This document shows positions 35,701-45,013 of a stretch of DNA of 64,000 nt, one piece after another. Position 1 is the stretch's first letter; each line of letters opens with the position of its first letter. The stretch is from Sulfurimonas denitrificans DSM 1251 (lineage in GTDB: Bacteria > Campylobacterota > Campylobacteria > Campylobacterales > Sulfurimonadaceae). A program made the translations under genes and the position numbers. A model generated the notes under the pieces. The model searched no databases, was not told the origin of the DNA, and saw nothing but the letters and a program-made list of their open reading frames with translations. The stretch is taken from the NCBI RefSeq assembly GCF_000012965.1, contig NC_007575.1:1364001-1428000 (forward strand), read 5' to 3'.

Positions 35701-36279
35701 ATGGGAGATAGGATTTATTTGTGAAAATATTGTAGAGATTTTTATAGAGACATAATCTATGTTTGGGTTTTGAAGTAGAGATATATATTTTTCAACTCTC
35801 TCTTTAGCTTCTGCTTCGCCTAGCACTGCCTCACCGATTATATTGATATTTACTCTTGTCTTCTGAGCCAAACGCTTTTGAAGATGCGCATTTAAGGAGG
35901 CATCTTCCCCTTTAATAACTATATTTTTTACATCATCTCTTAAGTAGGCAATGAAAAGTGGAATTGAGATAGAAGGAAAGTAGATACCAAGATTGCGAAA
36001 GAGAGAAACCAATAACTGTTCAAACTTTGTAAAAAAAGTTGTGTTGTTATACTTGTTAAAATTATACTCTAACTGATTGGCTATACGATTGTTATCAAGT
36101 GATCTAAAGCTCTGATCAAGCAACTCTATAAGAAATATCTTGTTTTTAGAATCACTAAGAAGGCGTTTCATAATAGCATGAAATTTTTTCTCGGAGTCTA
36201 TTCTATTTTTCTCTATATTTTTTTGCCACGAAGCAGCAAGAGTTTTTGCCTCATCAAAAGTTTTTTTGTCTATATTCAT
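32731..36279 (-). CDS. putA: Bifunctional proline dehydrogenase / P5C dehydrogenase PutA
   Basis: 1182 aa. The N-terminal half is a FAD-dependent PRODH barrel (RLVKGANQEMELTEASLRDW, and ISPIS-type contacts); the middle is an NAD-dependent P5C dehydrogenase with ISPWNFPIAIAVGG, FTGSEKTA, the Glu in LSAETGGKD and the catalytic Cys in SGQKCSATS. Converts proline to glutamate with channelled P5C. There is no N-terminal ribbon-helix-helix DNA-binding domain, so it is enzyme only. Size matches Helicobacter PutA. The C-terminal 170 residues are unassigned. Ribosome-binding site GGGGGA before the ATG. Confidence 0.97.
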   Translation of the reverse strand: MNIDKKTFDEAKTLAASWQKNIEKNRIDSEKKFHAIMKRLLSDSKNKIFLIELLDQSFRSLDNNRIANQLEYNFNKYNNTTFFTKFEQLLVSLFRNLGIYFPSISIPLFIAYLRDDVKNIVIKGEDASLNAHLQKRLAQKTRVNINIIGEAVLGEAEAKERVEKYISLLQNPNIDYVSIKISTIFSQINPISHHWSIEQISLRLQKIYRAAIQNNSKFINLDMEEYRDINLTIDVFIKTLSLDEFKNLHAGIVLQAYIPETMTHLKKLYEWAKRRVDDGGASIKVRLVKGANQEMELTEASLRDWECVTYLDKAQSDANFKLLMDFLIDKEVSPYIHVGIASHNLFDQALGYILAKQRGVLKYFSAEMLEGMSETAYHILKQEDIKVILYAPTATSKTFTNAIAYLVRRFDENTAQQNFLRHSFGLKVGSEAWAILLKSYEDSIDALNSLPKEPYRKQDRNTEVFENIDNVDGYIFKNESDTDFTLTQNQIWADKIRDKYKNISKEEPLRVHIVVGGKELMSQEVKEVMDKSQNITLHRCFMAGEDVLKEAIEVAKSDVDAWSELTLKERTKVLMNVANEFRKNRGLLIGIAAAELGKIFSESDVEISEAIDFLNFYPYSLKKLNELDGIKLEEKGVGLVISPWNFPIAIAVGGVAAALACGNRVILKPSSDALLCGYMLCKCFWDAGVSKNTLQFIPTQGELAGEFLLKSKDIDFVIFTGSEKTAYKMLKNRPEIHLSAETGGKDATIVTALSDRDQAIKNVVASAFNNSGQKCSATSLLILEREVYEDEEFKKMLIDATLSLHVGSVWDTQNRISSLVNIPSGNLKYALEHLDDGEEWLIAPSFEDSNPYMLKPSIRWGTKKGDFCHMNELFGPVLSVMCAEDLDDALSLVNSTGYGLTSGIESLDEREVLKFKENLMAGNLYINRMTTGAVVLRQPFGGMGKSAIGSGKKAGGFNYVSQFVNISCDFLSEQKSAPHPYLRNLQEILKDEDNYRETLEKSIKTIGNFAYHLKNEFLQEHDYSNIRGQSNINRYLHVKKMMLVIDTNDALYEILCSIAAAKLSRVKLHVSLPKELYSDELLWLISKKTLLLDEHDSLACETLEESIESMRASARVRYLSKENIRREVYEQMAKDARHIASEPFIPHGRVELMHYFLEQSISHNYHRYGNIGLYTFKKKEEK

Positions 36280-36560
36280 ATATTTATCCCCCTATTTACC
36301 ATATTTAAATCTGTAATAAAATGTTTTTAAATAAGATTTTTTAGTAAAATGATTCTCCTTTTAGTCTATACTCTAGCTCCTTAATAACTAATAAGATTGT
36401 AGAAATCCTTCAAAATAGAGAGTTATCTTTATATTAGTTAGAAATTCAGTCTTATTGAATATTTAGATAAGTACAATTTAAAGATAAATCATTGGGTTTA
36501 AATTTGTATGCTTTAAAAAGTAGTTATATACCAACTAAAATAAAACAGTAAAGAAAAAAT

Positions 36561-38255
36561 ATGAGATTATTAGTGCTATTTTTATCGCTCTTCTCACTAT
36601 CCCTAGCGCAGCCAGTAGTAAATATAGATTCAGATAAATCTGCCATTACAGATTTTGAACTAAGCTATTTTATTGATGATACAGATGAGTTAAAATTTGA
36701 AGATGTAGCATCCATGAAATTTGTGCAAGGCAAAAACAGAGACTCTTTAGGAGTTAAAGTAAAAGAGGCTTGGATAAAAATAGAACTATTTAATGCAACC
36801 AAAGAGAAACAGAGGCTTTTTCTACATCAAGACGTAGCATATAAATATATAAGTTTAGAGTATTTTGAAACAGACAGCAGCAATAACCTAATAAAAAAAG
36901 AGCTGATTTCTCCATACTCTGATAAAGCGCATGAGCAATTAAGTGGTGCGGATGCTATTTTTGAGTTTACGCTTGATTCACATGAGAGCAAAACAATATA
37001 TGTTCATCAAAAAACTCCTGCTTATCATTTTTATAATTTTTTTATATTCTCCCAAAAAGAGTCCACTAAATATTTAATATATGAAAAAGTAGATTCAGTA
37101 CTTATATCTGGGTTGTTATTAGCTTTGGCTCTATATAATTTTCTTATATTTATATCTTCAAGGTATAAAGAGTATTTATACTACTCCCTATATCTACTAT
37201 CAACTACTCTGTGGATATTTTACGCCTATGGTTCAATGGCACACTATTTTCAAGTTTATGGCGATATTCCAGTAAAATTCAATTTTGGTATGATGTTGTC
37301 TCCAATTTTTTTAGCACTTTTTATTCAAACAATTTTCAAAACAAAAGAACAATACATCAATGAGCATAAATTACTAAATAGTATTATCTTTGTATCATTG
37401 GCAAACTTTATATATGGACTTATAGATTTCAATAGTGCATTAGAAATTATGTCCTCCTCGCTCACTTATGCCCTTATTGTTTTTATGTGGATTAGTATTA
37501 GAATCTGCAAAAAAGGCGATAAACTAATAAAAATATTTTTAATTGCACATACATTGTATTTGATATTTAGTGTTTATGCTCTTTTATATTATTTGGGCAT
37601 TGCAGATGCTAATTACATATCATCTCATGGAACGAGCATAGGTCTTATTATAGAGGCGATGTTACTCTCTTATTTAGTTTCTTATAAATTTATAATAATG
37701 GAACAGGAGAAAGAGGAAGAAAAACTAAAACAGATAGAGTTAAAGCTTTTAGCATCTACTGATTCTATGACTAAGCTCTACAATAGAAGGTATTTTACAG
37801 AGATATCAGCAAAGGTGTTGCATCTATCTAAGAGAGAGAAAAATAATTTATCTATACTTATGATTGATATTGACCGATTTAAAGTCGTAAACGATACATA
37901 TGGACATCAGTTTGGTGATGAAGTGCTAATTGCTTTATCACGACTTCTTGTTGAACATCAAAGAAAGAGTGACATTGTTTGCAGATATGGAGGTGAAGAG
38001 TTTGTAATACTGTTACCGAACACCTCACTTAAAGATGCCACTAATATAGCACAGAAGATACGAATATTAGTAGAATCATTGACTATGGAAGCTCCCACAA
38101 ACAAAGAGTTCAAATTTACAATAAGCATAGGTGTAGCTCAGATAGATGTAGAGCACGAAGACGATATTAAATTTGCCCTAAAGAGAGCAGATGATGCTCT
38201 ATATAGAGCAAAAAACAGTGGCAGAAATAGAGTTTGTGCTGAAGAAATAAAATAG
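36561..38255 (+). CDS. 7TMR-DISM diguanylate cyclase
   Basis: 564 aa. Sec signal, then a 7TMR-DISM extracellular domain of about 140 residues, seven membrane helices (about residues 175-375), and a C-terminal GGDEF domain (about 395-564) with active motif GGEEF and, five residues before it, an intact RxxD inhibitory site (RKSD). Makes cyclic di-GMP in response to an unknown periplasmic ligand, with product feedback expected. Stands alone; the 281-base gap before it is AT-rich noncoding DNA with no clear operator. Confidence 0.94.
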   Translation: MRLLVLFLSLFSLSLAQPVVNIDSDKSAITDFELSYFIDDTDELKFEDVASMKFVQGKNRDSLGVKVKEAWIKIELFNATKEKQRLFLHQDVAYKYISLEYFETDSSNNLIKKELISPYSDKAHEQLSGADAIFEFTLDSHESKTIYVHQKTPAYHFYNFFIFSQKESTKYLIYEKVDSVLISGLLLALALYNFLIFISSRYKEYLYYSLYLLSTTLWIFYAYGSMAHYFQVYGDIPVKFNFGMMLSPIFLALFIQTIFKTKEQYINEHKLLNSIIFVSLANFIYGLIDFNSALEIMSSSLTYALIVFMWISIRICKKGDKLIKIFLIAHTLYLIFSVYALLYYLGIADANYISSHGTSIGLIIEAMLLSYLVSYKFIIMEQEKEEEKLKQIELKLLASTDSMTKLYNRRYFTEISAKVLHLSKREKNNLSILMIDIDRFKVVNDTYGHQFGDEVLIALSRLLVEHQRKSDIVCRYGGEEFVILLPNTSLKDATNIAQKIRILVESLTMEAPTNKEFKFTISIGVAQIDVEHEDDIKFALKRADDALYRAKNSGRNRVCAEEIK

Positions 38256-38323
38256 TTATATCAGTAAAACTATAAATTTATTTAGGTACAGACGTTAATT
38301 ATGTTCTTTGAATAATTGTATGT

Positions 38324-38329
38324 TATAAT
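38324..38329 (+). promoter_or_regulatory. Candidate -10 of the cytochrome gene at 38363
   Basis: TATAAT in TATGTTATAATCC, 34 bases before the ATG at 38363; leader of about 27 bases. The clearest promoter element in this gap. Confidence 0.55.
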
Positions 38330-38362
38330 CCTAATTATTAAATTTTATAAAAGGGTGTTGTT

Positions 38363-38734
38363 ATGAAAAAAATAGTTAGTTTATCTTTAATTGTAGGTGC
38401 ACTGTGCACTATGTTCGCTTCAGAATCGCCAGAGGAGCTTGCAACTAAAAAATGTGGCGAGTGCCATCTTATGGGCGCCATTACAAAAGAGAAGTTAGAC
38501 AACATGAAAGCACCTCCATACTGGGCAATTGCAAAAAAAGCAAGGGAACGATATGAAAATGAAGAGGACAAAATCAGCTATATAATTGATTATGCACTCC
38601 ATCCAAGTGAAGACAAAATGCTCTTTCCTGTAGATACAAAACAGAAATTTGGCGTTATGCCTTCACTTGAGGGTAAAGTTACTGCCGAAGAGATTAGAAA
38701 AATATCAACTTATATTTTAGAAAAAAAGTTTTAA
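38363..38734 (+). CDS. Small monohaem cytochrome c
   Basis: 123 aa, Sec signal (MKKIVSLSLIVGALCTMFA), haem site CGECH (about residues 32-36), probable Met ligand in FGVMPSL and a final EIRKISTYILE helix like class I cytochromes. Periplasmic electron carrier; partner unknown. It is convergent with gpsA, five bases apart, and no terminator is visible. Confidence 0.92.
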   Translation: MKKIVSLSLIVGALCTMFASESPEELATKKCGECHLMGAITKEKLDNMKAPPYWAIAKKARERYENEEDKISYIIDYALHPSEDKMLFPVDTKQKFGVMPSLEGKVTAEEIRKISTYILEKKF

Positions 38735-38739
38735 ACACT

Positions 38740-39630
38740 CTAATTAGATAAGAAATTGCGAAGGCTTACATGTGGATCTAAGCCTTCTAACATGTAATAA
38801 ACTTCTCTTGCAATTGGAAGATATAAATCTTTCTCTTTTGCAATTGAGTAGAGTGCGTAAGTAGTCCCTATTCCCTCGGCTACTTCTCCTAACTCCTCGA
38901 CTATTTGCTCTTTAGATTTTCCCTCAGCTATGCCTAAACCGACACGAAAATTTCTGCTCATAGTCGAAGATGCGGTTAAAAAAAGATCCCCCGCTCCGCT
39001 TAATCCTATGAAACTCTCATCTTTCGCACCATAGACTTTGCCAAATCTCTGCATCTCAACTAAACCTCTTGAAATCAGTGAAGCTGCTGCATTTTTTCCA
39101 AGCCCAAGTCCCTCGCAGATACCAGCGGCAATTGCTATAACATTTTTATAAGCACCTGCAACCTCAGCACCTGCAATATCAGTTGATGTATATGTTTTTA
39201 TAAATGATGGGAAAAAACAAGCAAACTCTGCACTTAACTCTTCATTTATTGAGTTTATGACAAGTGCGGTAGGCAGAGATTTCATAACCTCTGTTGCAAA
39301 TGATGGACCTGAGAGAAAAGCTATCTTTTCATTTGGTACATGCTCTTCATATATCTCATTTAAAAATTTTCCACTTGTTGCTTCAATCCCTTTTGCAGCA
39401 ACTAATACTTTATGATTATTGTAGATAAAATGCTCTCTTAGCCATGAGGAAACTTGTTGTGCAGGTATTGCTATGACTAAATACTCTAATCTCAAAATCT
39501 CCTCTAAAGAGACAAAATTTTTCATATCCCTTGGAGTTCTTGAAGTTATATATACTTCACATTTCTCACTCAGTGCAAAAGCTAAAGCGCTCCCCCATTT
39601 TCCAGCTCCGATTACTCCAACTTTACTCAT
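38740..39630 (-). CDS. gpsA: Glycerol-3-phosphate dehydrogenase [NAD(P)+]
   Basis: 296 aa. N-terminal Rossmann motif GAGKWGSALAFAL, substrate lysine in AGAYKNVIAIAAGICEGLGLGKNA, and the loop GAGDLFLTASSTMSRN. Makes sn-glycerol 3-phosphate for phospholipids. Its start overlaps the end of the TrkA-N protein by eight bases. Confidence 0.97.
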   Translation of the reverse strand: MSKVGVIGAGKWGSALAFALSEKCEVYITSRTPRDMKNFVSLEEILRLEYLVIAIPAQQVSSWLREHFIYNNHKVLVAAKGIEATSGKFLNEIYEEHVPNEKIAFLSGPSFATEVMKSLPTALVINSINEELSAEFACFFPSFIKTYTSTDIAGAEVAGAYKNVIAIAAGICEGLGLGKNAAASLISRGLVEMQRFGKVYGAKDESFIGLSGAGDLFLTASSTMSRNFRVGLGIAEGKSKEQIVEELGEVAEGIGTTYALYSIAKEKDLYLPIAREVYYMLEGLDPHVSLRNFLSN

Positions 39631-40321
39631 TTGCGCCTCCTATTAGTTTTTCAAACTCTATTATATCTATATCAAATCCAACAACAACAAATTGATAACC
39701 ATTTTTTATCTGTTGGTGTTTTGCCTTAGCTGAGTAGATAAATTCCGTATCACCCTCTTCATCTATAACAGATAAAACTGTAATATTATACTCTTTGCTC
39801 CAATCTACATCTGATGAATAAATTCCATTAAAATATTGAGCATTTTTCACCATCACTTGAGCAATTTTAAGATTACTTTTTTCATATAAAATATTATGTA
39901 AAACTTCCGTCACTATTGGTTTTTTAATCATCTCGACAATGATATTGGCAGTAGTTTGTGTAGTTGGAAGAATCTTAGAAGCTCCTGCTAAGATAAGTTT
40001 ATCTGTACTCTCTTTATCTTGAGAGAGTGCTACAATCTTTAAATTTTCAAATGTATCACGAAGAGAAAGAGTTAAAAATATATTTTTTGACATCTCCTCC
40101 AAGATGCAAAATGCTTCACACTCATCTATATTAACAATTTCTCTTAACTCATCCCAATCTTCACTCAAGTCAAAAGTTTGTATCTCATATCCATTACTCT
40201 CCTTAGAGCCGCCCTGCTCATCAAGTTCAAAAATATATATCTTTTTGTAGTGAGATTTTATATTTTTTTCTATCTCAAAAGTATAATCATTATGCCCAAA
40301 TATTAAAGCTATCTTGTGCAT
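39623..40321 (-). CDS. Orphan RCK/TrkA-type NAD-binding regulatory protein
   Basis: 232 aa from the ATG at 40321, which overlaps the stop of the K+ channel gene (TGATG). A TrkA-N-like Rossmann half (about 1-120; IALIFGHNDYTFEIEKNI, a diverged GxGxxG) and a C-terminal TrkA-C-like half (about 150-232; VVVGFDIDIIEFEKLIGG). It lacks membrane helices, so it probably regulates the channel made by the preceding gene. The nucleotide site is poorly conserved. Confidence 0.85.
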   Translation of the reverse strand: MHKIALIFGHNDYTFEIEKNIKSHYKKIYIFELDEQGGSKESNGYEIQTFDLSEDWDELREIVNIDECEAFCILEEMSKNIFLTLSLRDTFENLKIVALSQDKESTDKLILAGASKILPTTQTTANIIVEMIKKPIVTEVLHNILYEKSNLKIAQVMVKNAQYFNGIYSSDVDWSKEYNITVLSVIDEEGDTEFIYSAKAKHQQIKNGYQFVVVGFDIDIIEFEKLIGGANE

Positions 40322-41874
40322 CACTCTTTTCCTTTGTGCAAAGTATCTGTAAACTCTTTGATAAATTGTATATTTCCTATAAGAAGAAGATAATCACCAA
40401 CCTCTAAAGATGTCTCACTTAGCGGATTGAAATAGAAATTTTTTTCACTTTTTTTATAGATACCTAAGAGTATAACTCTATGTTTATGGCACTCTATCTC
40501 ACCTACAATTTTAAAACTATCTATAATTCTCTCATTTATAATAATTTCTTGCATCTCTACACCGTTATAGTTAGATTGCAGAGCGTGAATAGCTTCAAAT
40601 GCAACAGGTTGCCCAACAAACTCTTTTGCTATCATTCCAACCAACTCTTTTTCATACAAAAGTTCATTTACACCTGCAAAAAGTAGTTTGTTTCTATTTG
40701 CTTTAGCTTTTAAAATTGAGAGTATAAAAACATCTTTGTTAAAAGAGCGAATAGTCAAAGCAGTGTAAACATTTTCTACATCGCTATGACTTAAGCATAA
40801 AATAGCACTTACCTGAGTACCTATATTTATACGAAGTTTTCGATAACTATCAATACTTCCAGGATCATAGTGAAGTGCGAAAAACCCATCTTTTTTAGCC
40901 TGTAAAACTTTTTGTTCATTCTCTTCTAAAATAACCACTTCACTGTTTTGTACAAGTTTTTTTGCAACCTCTTTAGAGAGATTCTCATATCCACAAATTA
41001 GATAAAACTCTCTTTTTTTTGCAATATCATCGATTAGCTTTGTATCTTTTATCTCATCTAGTTTTTCAGTAAATGCGGTAACTATCAAAGATGTTGTAAA
41101 TGAAAAAACTGCAATTCCTGCTATGATAACAAAAATAGCAACAACTCTTCCAGCCTCTGTAATTGGGGTTATATCTCCATATCCAACAGTAGAGATTGTA
41201 ACAACAGACCAGTATAGGGCTTCAAATAAAGTGTTTATTGGCGAATCTGGATTATTTGCCTCCATTACATAAATAAGCACAGATGAGACGAAAACTACTA
41301 TGGAAGCAAAAATAAGCAGTGTTAAAAATTCAAATTTTTTAGCAGTGATTACTGAAGTGAAAACTTGAATGCTCCTTGCATATCTAAAAAGTTTAAAAAC
41401 ACGAAAGAGAATAAAAAGCCTAAGAAGTCTTAATTCATGAAAAAACGGAAGAATAGCAAGTAAATCTATGATAGCTTTTATGGAAATAATATATTTTATT
41501 TTTTGATAAAAAATCTTCTTTAAGGCAATAGAGAGATTAAATTCATGCCCTAGCATAACATCATCTTCGCTCTGTTTTATAATTGCTTCTGTAACACTGC
41601 TGCTTATCCAAAACCTAAGCATATATTCTATAAAAAATATAACTGATACCACATAGTTGTTATAAAAGAGAAGTTCATCGTTTACATGTGATTTTACCTC
41701 TCTTATGAGAATAAAAACACTTGAAAAGATAAGTGCTATCATAAAAAAATCAAAAACTTTTTTATATTTATAGTTACTGTTTTCTAAAAGATTATAAAAA
41801 AAATGTCTTGTTTTTGTGTAGTTCTTTGAGGTGTTAATTTTGTATGCTGTATCTAAGAGCAGAGACTTAAGCAA
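40321..41874 (-). CDS. Voltage-gated-type potassium channel with RCK domain
   Basis: 517 aa. Six membrane segments (about residues 35-270) with an Arg-rich S4 (LRLLRLFILFRVFKLFRYAR), selectivity filter TVGYGDITP, then a cytoplasmic TrkA-N (YLICGYENLSKEVAKKL) and TrkA-C domain. K+ channel controlled by an RCK ring. It is six bases after gatB and followed directly by a second RCK gene. Confidence 0.93.
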   Translation of the reverse strand: MLKSLLLDTAYKINTSKNYTKTRHFFYNLLENSNYKYKKVFDFFMIALIFSSVFILIREVKSHVNDELLFYNNYVVSVIFFIEYMLRFWISSSVTEAIIKQSEDDVMLGHEFNLSIALKKIFYQKIKYIISIKAIIDLLAILPFFHELRLLRLFILFRVFKLFRYARSIQVFTSVITAKKFEFLTLLIFASIVVFVSSVLIYVMEANNPDSPINTLFEALYWSVVTISTVGYGDITPITEAGRVVAIFVIIAGIAVFSFTTSLIVTAFTEKLDEIKDTKLIDDIAKKREFYLICGYENLSKEVAKKLVQNSEVVILEENEQKVLQAKKDGFFALHYDPGSIDSYRKLRINIGTQVSAILCLSHSDVENVYTALTIRSFNKDVFILSILKAKANRNKLLFAGVNELLYEKELVGMIAKEFVGQPVAFEAIHALQSNYNGVEMQEIIINERIIDSFKIVGEIECHKHRVILLGIYKKSEKNFYFNPLSETSLEVGDYLLLIGNIQFIKEFTDTLHKGKE

Positions 41875-41879
41875 AGCTC

Positions 41880-43304
41880 TTACCCAAGCTTTGCTTTTAG
41901 TATGTCATTTACAGTTTGTGGATTAGCACTCCCTTTTGACTCTTTCATAACTTGTCCTACAAAGAAGCCAAAGAGTTTATCTTTTCCACTTTGATACTCT
42001 GTTACTTTATCGCCATTTGCAGCTATTACCGCGTCACATATAGCCTCTATCGCACCACTATCACTCACTTGTTTTAGCCCAAGCGTATCAATTGCACTAT
42101 CTACATCAACACTGTTTTGCATCAGATAATCAAGTACATCTTTAGCCGCTTTTCCGCTTATCGTGCCATCTTCAATTCTCTTTACTAAAAGAGCTAATTT
42201 TTTTGCATCAACTGGAGAGTTTGATATATTTATCTCTCCTTTAAATCTGCCTTGAAGTTCTGTTGTAAGCCAAGTAAGTGCATTTTTAGAACTAACTCCC
42301 TCTTCCATCATACTTTCAAAATAGTGAGCCATCTCTATAGCAGAAGTTAAAACACTCGCACTATACTCATTCATCTCATAATCTTTTACAAAACGCGCCA
42401 TCTTTTCATCTGGAAGCTCTGGGATTTTAGAGTATTTCTCCAACATCTCATCTGTTATAACTGTTTTTAGCAAATCTGGCTCTGGAAAATAACGATAATC
42501 AGCAGCTTCTTCTTTGCCACGCATAGAGCGAGTCTCTTGTCTTACTTGATCAAAAAGGCGAGTCTCTTGAACTATCTCACTCTCATAAGTGCCATCTTCC
42601 CACGCATCACGCTGACGCTCTACTTCAAGCTCTATTGCTCTTTGGATAAATCTAAAACTGTTTATATTTTTAATCTCCACGCGGGTGTATAACTTCTCAT
42701 CACCTTTTGGACGGATAGAGACGTTTACATCTACGCGAAATGAACCCTCTTGCATATTTGCATCACCAATATCAAGATAACGTATGATTGAGTGAAGTTT
42801 TTTAAGATATAGTGTAACTTCCTCTGCACTTCTCATATCAGGTTCACTTACTATCTCTAGGAGCGGTGTTCCTGCACGATTTAAATCTACCTTTGAGATA
42901 GCTCCATCATGTATATTTTTTCCAGCATCCGCTTCAATATGTGCTCTGTTAATACGAATAGTTTTATGGCTACCGTCTTCAAAATCTATTCTGAGCTTTC
43001 CATGTTCTACCACTGGAGTATATAGTTGAGTTATCTGATAAGCAGATGGAGAGTCTGGATAAAAGTAACTTTTTCTATCAAAATATGATGTTTTATTTAT
43101 AGTAGCATCAACTGCTGTACCAAACATTATAGATTTGTTTAGAACTTCTTTGTTAAGAACAGGAAGTGCGCCAGGGAGTGCTAAACAAGTTGGACATGTA
43201 TTTGTATTTTGTTTGTGGTTAAAACTTGTTGGACATGAGCAAAAAAGTTTAGTTTTTGTGTTTAACTGAACATGAACTTCCAGTCCGATTACTACTTCAA
43301 ACAT
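41880..43304 (-). CDS. gatB: Asp-tRNA(Asn)/Glu-tRNA(Gln) amidotransferase subunit B
   Basis: 474 aa. [21 protein letters not shown] at the N-terminus, [14 protein letters not shown] in the middle and the C-terminal YqeY-like tail with [17 protein letters not shown]. Part of GatCAB, which amidates mischarged tRNA; GatA and GatC are not in this window. AAGGA before ATG 43304. Confidence 0.98.
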
Positions 43305-43411
43305 AATTTTCCTTAAATAAAAAATATAAAAATAATGAGTAATTCTATCTACTTTATGCTTTTAAGTTTCATAAACACTAAGCAATATTGTAAAAACAGT
43401 ATTTAATATTG

Positions 43412-43417
43412 TATAAT
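43412..43417 (+). promoter_or_regulatory. -10 element close to the start codon of the gene at 43426
   Basis: TATAAT at 43412-43417, only nine bases before the ATG at 43426. The start site would fall about two bases before the ATG, giving a leaderless message. An upstream AATATTGTA repeat occurs twice (43384 and 43405). No Shine-Dalgarno is present. Confidence 0.5.
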
Positions 43418-43425
43418 GTTTTATT

Positions 43426-44604
43426 ATGAAACTTAAATATTTATTCTCTATTATTACTGTTTTTTTTTCTGCAACAACCCTCCTTTATACAAGTGAAGTT
43501 GATATAAAAACCTTTGGAACCATTGGAACTGTTTATAACAGTAACAGCAACTACATCTACAGAAAAGATATCTTTCAAAAAGATGGCTCTTCTGGGGATT
43601 TAAGCTTTAAAACAGATACACTCCTTGGTCTGCAGGCTTCACTTACTCTCAATGAAAATTTTTCCCTACTAGCTCAAGGCATCGTGAACAACAATTATCA
43701 TGATGAAGTTGAAACAAGCATCGATTGGGGATATCTAAAGTATGACTCTGGCGAAAATATTGTCATTAAAATAGGAAGGATTCGAACTCCATACTATAAA
43801 AATTCCGAAAATCTAAATGTAGGTTACTCAAATCTTATGATACGAGAGAGTGTTGAAGTTTATGGGCAAGTCCCATTCTCATCATATAACGGTATCGAGG
43901 TTATTTACTCAAATATTATAGATAAATATTTCTACACCCTTCAAGCAAATTATGGTGAAGAGGGGCTAAATGTTCCACTTCACTCAATTAATCAAGAAGC
44001 AAAAGTAGAGATAGATAATCTCTACGCCATAAACCTAACCTTTGGCACAACTGCTCTTCAAGCAAGATTTACCTATCTAAATGCTGACATAACAGCTTCA
44101 AGTGCTTCACTAGAGCAACTCTTTGGTGGATTACGCACATCTGGATTAAACACACTAGTCGATAGATATGAATTTAAAGATAAAAACTCTGAGTATTTAG
44201 GAATCGGTCTCTTTTTAGATTACAACAATATTTTATTTTCAACTGAATATGGACGAAGAAAAATATCTAGTTTTTTTGCAGACATACATGGTTACTACAC
44301 TACATTAGGTTATAGTTTTGATAAATTCATCCCTTTTGTAACCTATGCAAAAAGTGAAATGGATACCACAACTTATGATGCAAATACAGGTGTTGCATCC
44401 TTAGATACTCTACTGCGTGCTCAAAACTTGGCACAATCCTCAAAAACAGTTGGTCTAAAGTATTTTATCAATGAAAATTTTGATTTAAAAGTTCAGTATG
44501 AAAATATTGTACCAAAAGGTCCCGATGGAAGTTACCATTTGCGCTCTACGAAAGAACTTCAAGAGTTAAATGTTTTATCATTTGCATTGGATTTTATATT
44601 TTGA
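43426..44604 (+). CDS. Outer-membrane porin-like beta barrel
   Basis: 392 aa. Sec signal (MKLKYLFSIITVFFSATTLLYTS) and alternating strands typical of a 16-stranded barrel, starting EVDIKTFGTIGTVYNS and with WGYLKYDSGENIVIKIGRIRTP, and a C-terminal Phe (DFIF). Gram-negative porin type; ligand unknown. First gene of a three-gene set with a binding-protein-like gene and a diguanylate cyclase. Confidence 0.82.
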   Translation: MKLKYLFSIITVFFSATTLLYTSEVDIKTFGTIGTVYNSNSNYIYRKDIFQKDGSSGDLSFKTDTLLGLQASLTLNENFSLLAQGIVNNNYHDEVETSIDWGYLKYDSGENIVIKIGRIRTPYYKNSENLNVGYSNLMIRESVEVYGQVPFSSYNGIEVIYSNIIDKYFYTLQANYGEEGLNVPLHSINQEAKVEIDNLYAINLTFGTTALQARFTYLNADITASSASLEQLFGGLRTSGLNTLVDRYEFKDKNSEYLGIGLFLDYNNILFSTEYGRRKISSFFADIHGYYTTLGYSFDKFIPFVTYAKSEMDTTTYDANTGVASLDTLLRAQNLAQSSKTVGLKYFINENFDLKVQYENIVPKGPDGSYHLRSTKELQELNVLSFALDFIF

Positions 44605-44617
44605 GAGAGCTTAAAGA

Positions 44618-45013
44618 ATGAAAATTATTTTCTCACTACTCTTTAGCATCTATCTCTTAAGTGCACAATTGGTAGTCGTTACAAATAAAAACTCAGAGCT
44701 TAACACAATTCCAAAAGAGATTATTCAGTATATTTATTTGGCAAAAATAGATAAAGTTGAAGATATTAAAGTAAAACCAATTATATCAGATGATAAAAAT
44801 CTACACAGCAAATTTTGTAATACCATCTTGTGTAAAAGTGAATCTCAATATAATAGTTACTGGGCTAGATTAGTTTTTACGGGGAGAAAACCCATAGCAA
44901 AAAGATTGGGGTGGCAAGAGGTTATTTCAAAGTTAAAAGAGCTAAACACCATAGCTTATATTGATAAAAAAGATTTAAGAGAGGAGTGGAAAATCATTTA
45001 TGAGGAAAATTAA
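44618..45013 (+). CDS. Short PstS-like periplasmic protein
   Basis: 131 aa, Sec signal ending LLSAQ. VVVTNKNSELNTIPKEIIQYIYLAKI and YNSYWARLVFTGRKPIAKRL resemble one lobe of phosphate-binding-type proteins (PBP-like). Too short to be a whole two-lobed binding protein. Its end overlaps the cyclase start by 14 bases, so it likely presents a ligand to that enzyme. Confidence 0.8.
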   Translation: MKIIFSLLFSIYLLSAQLVVVTNKNSELNTIPKEIIQYIYLAKIDKVEDIKVKPIISDDKNLHSKFCNTILCKSESQYNSYWARLVFTGRKPIAKRLGWQEVISKLKELNTIAYIDKKDLREEWKIIYEEN

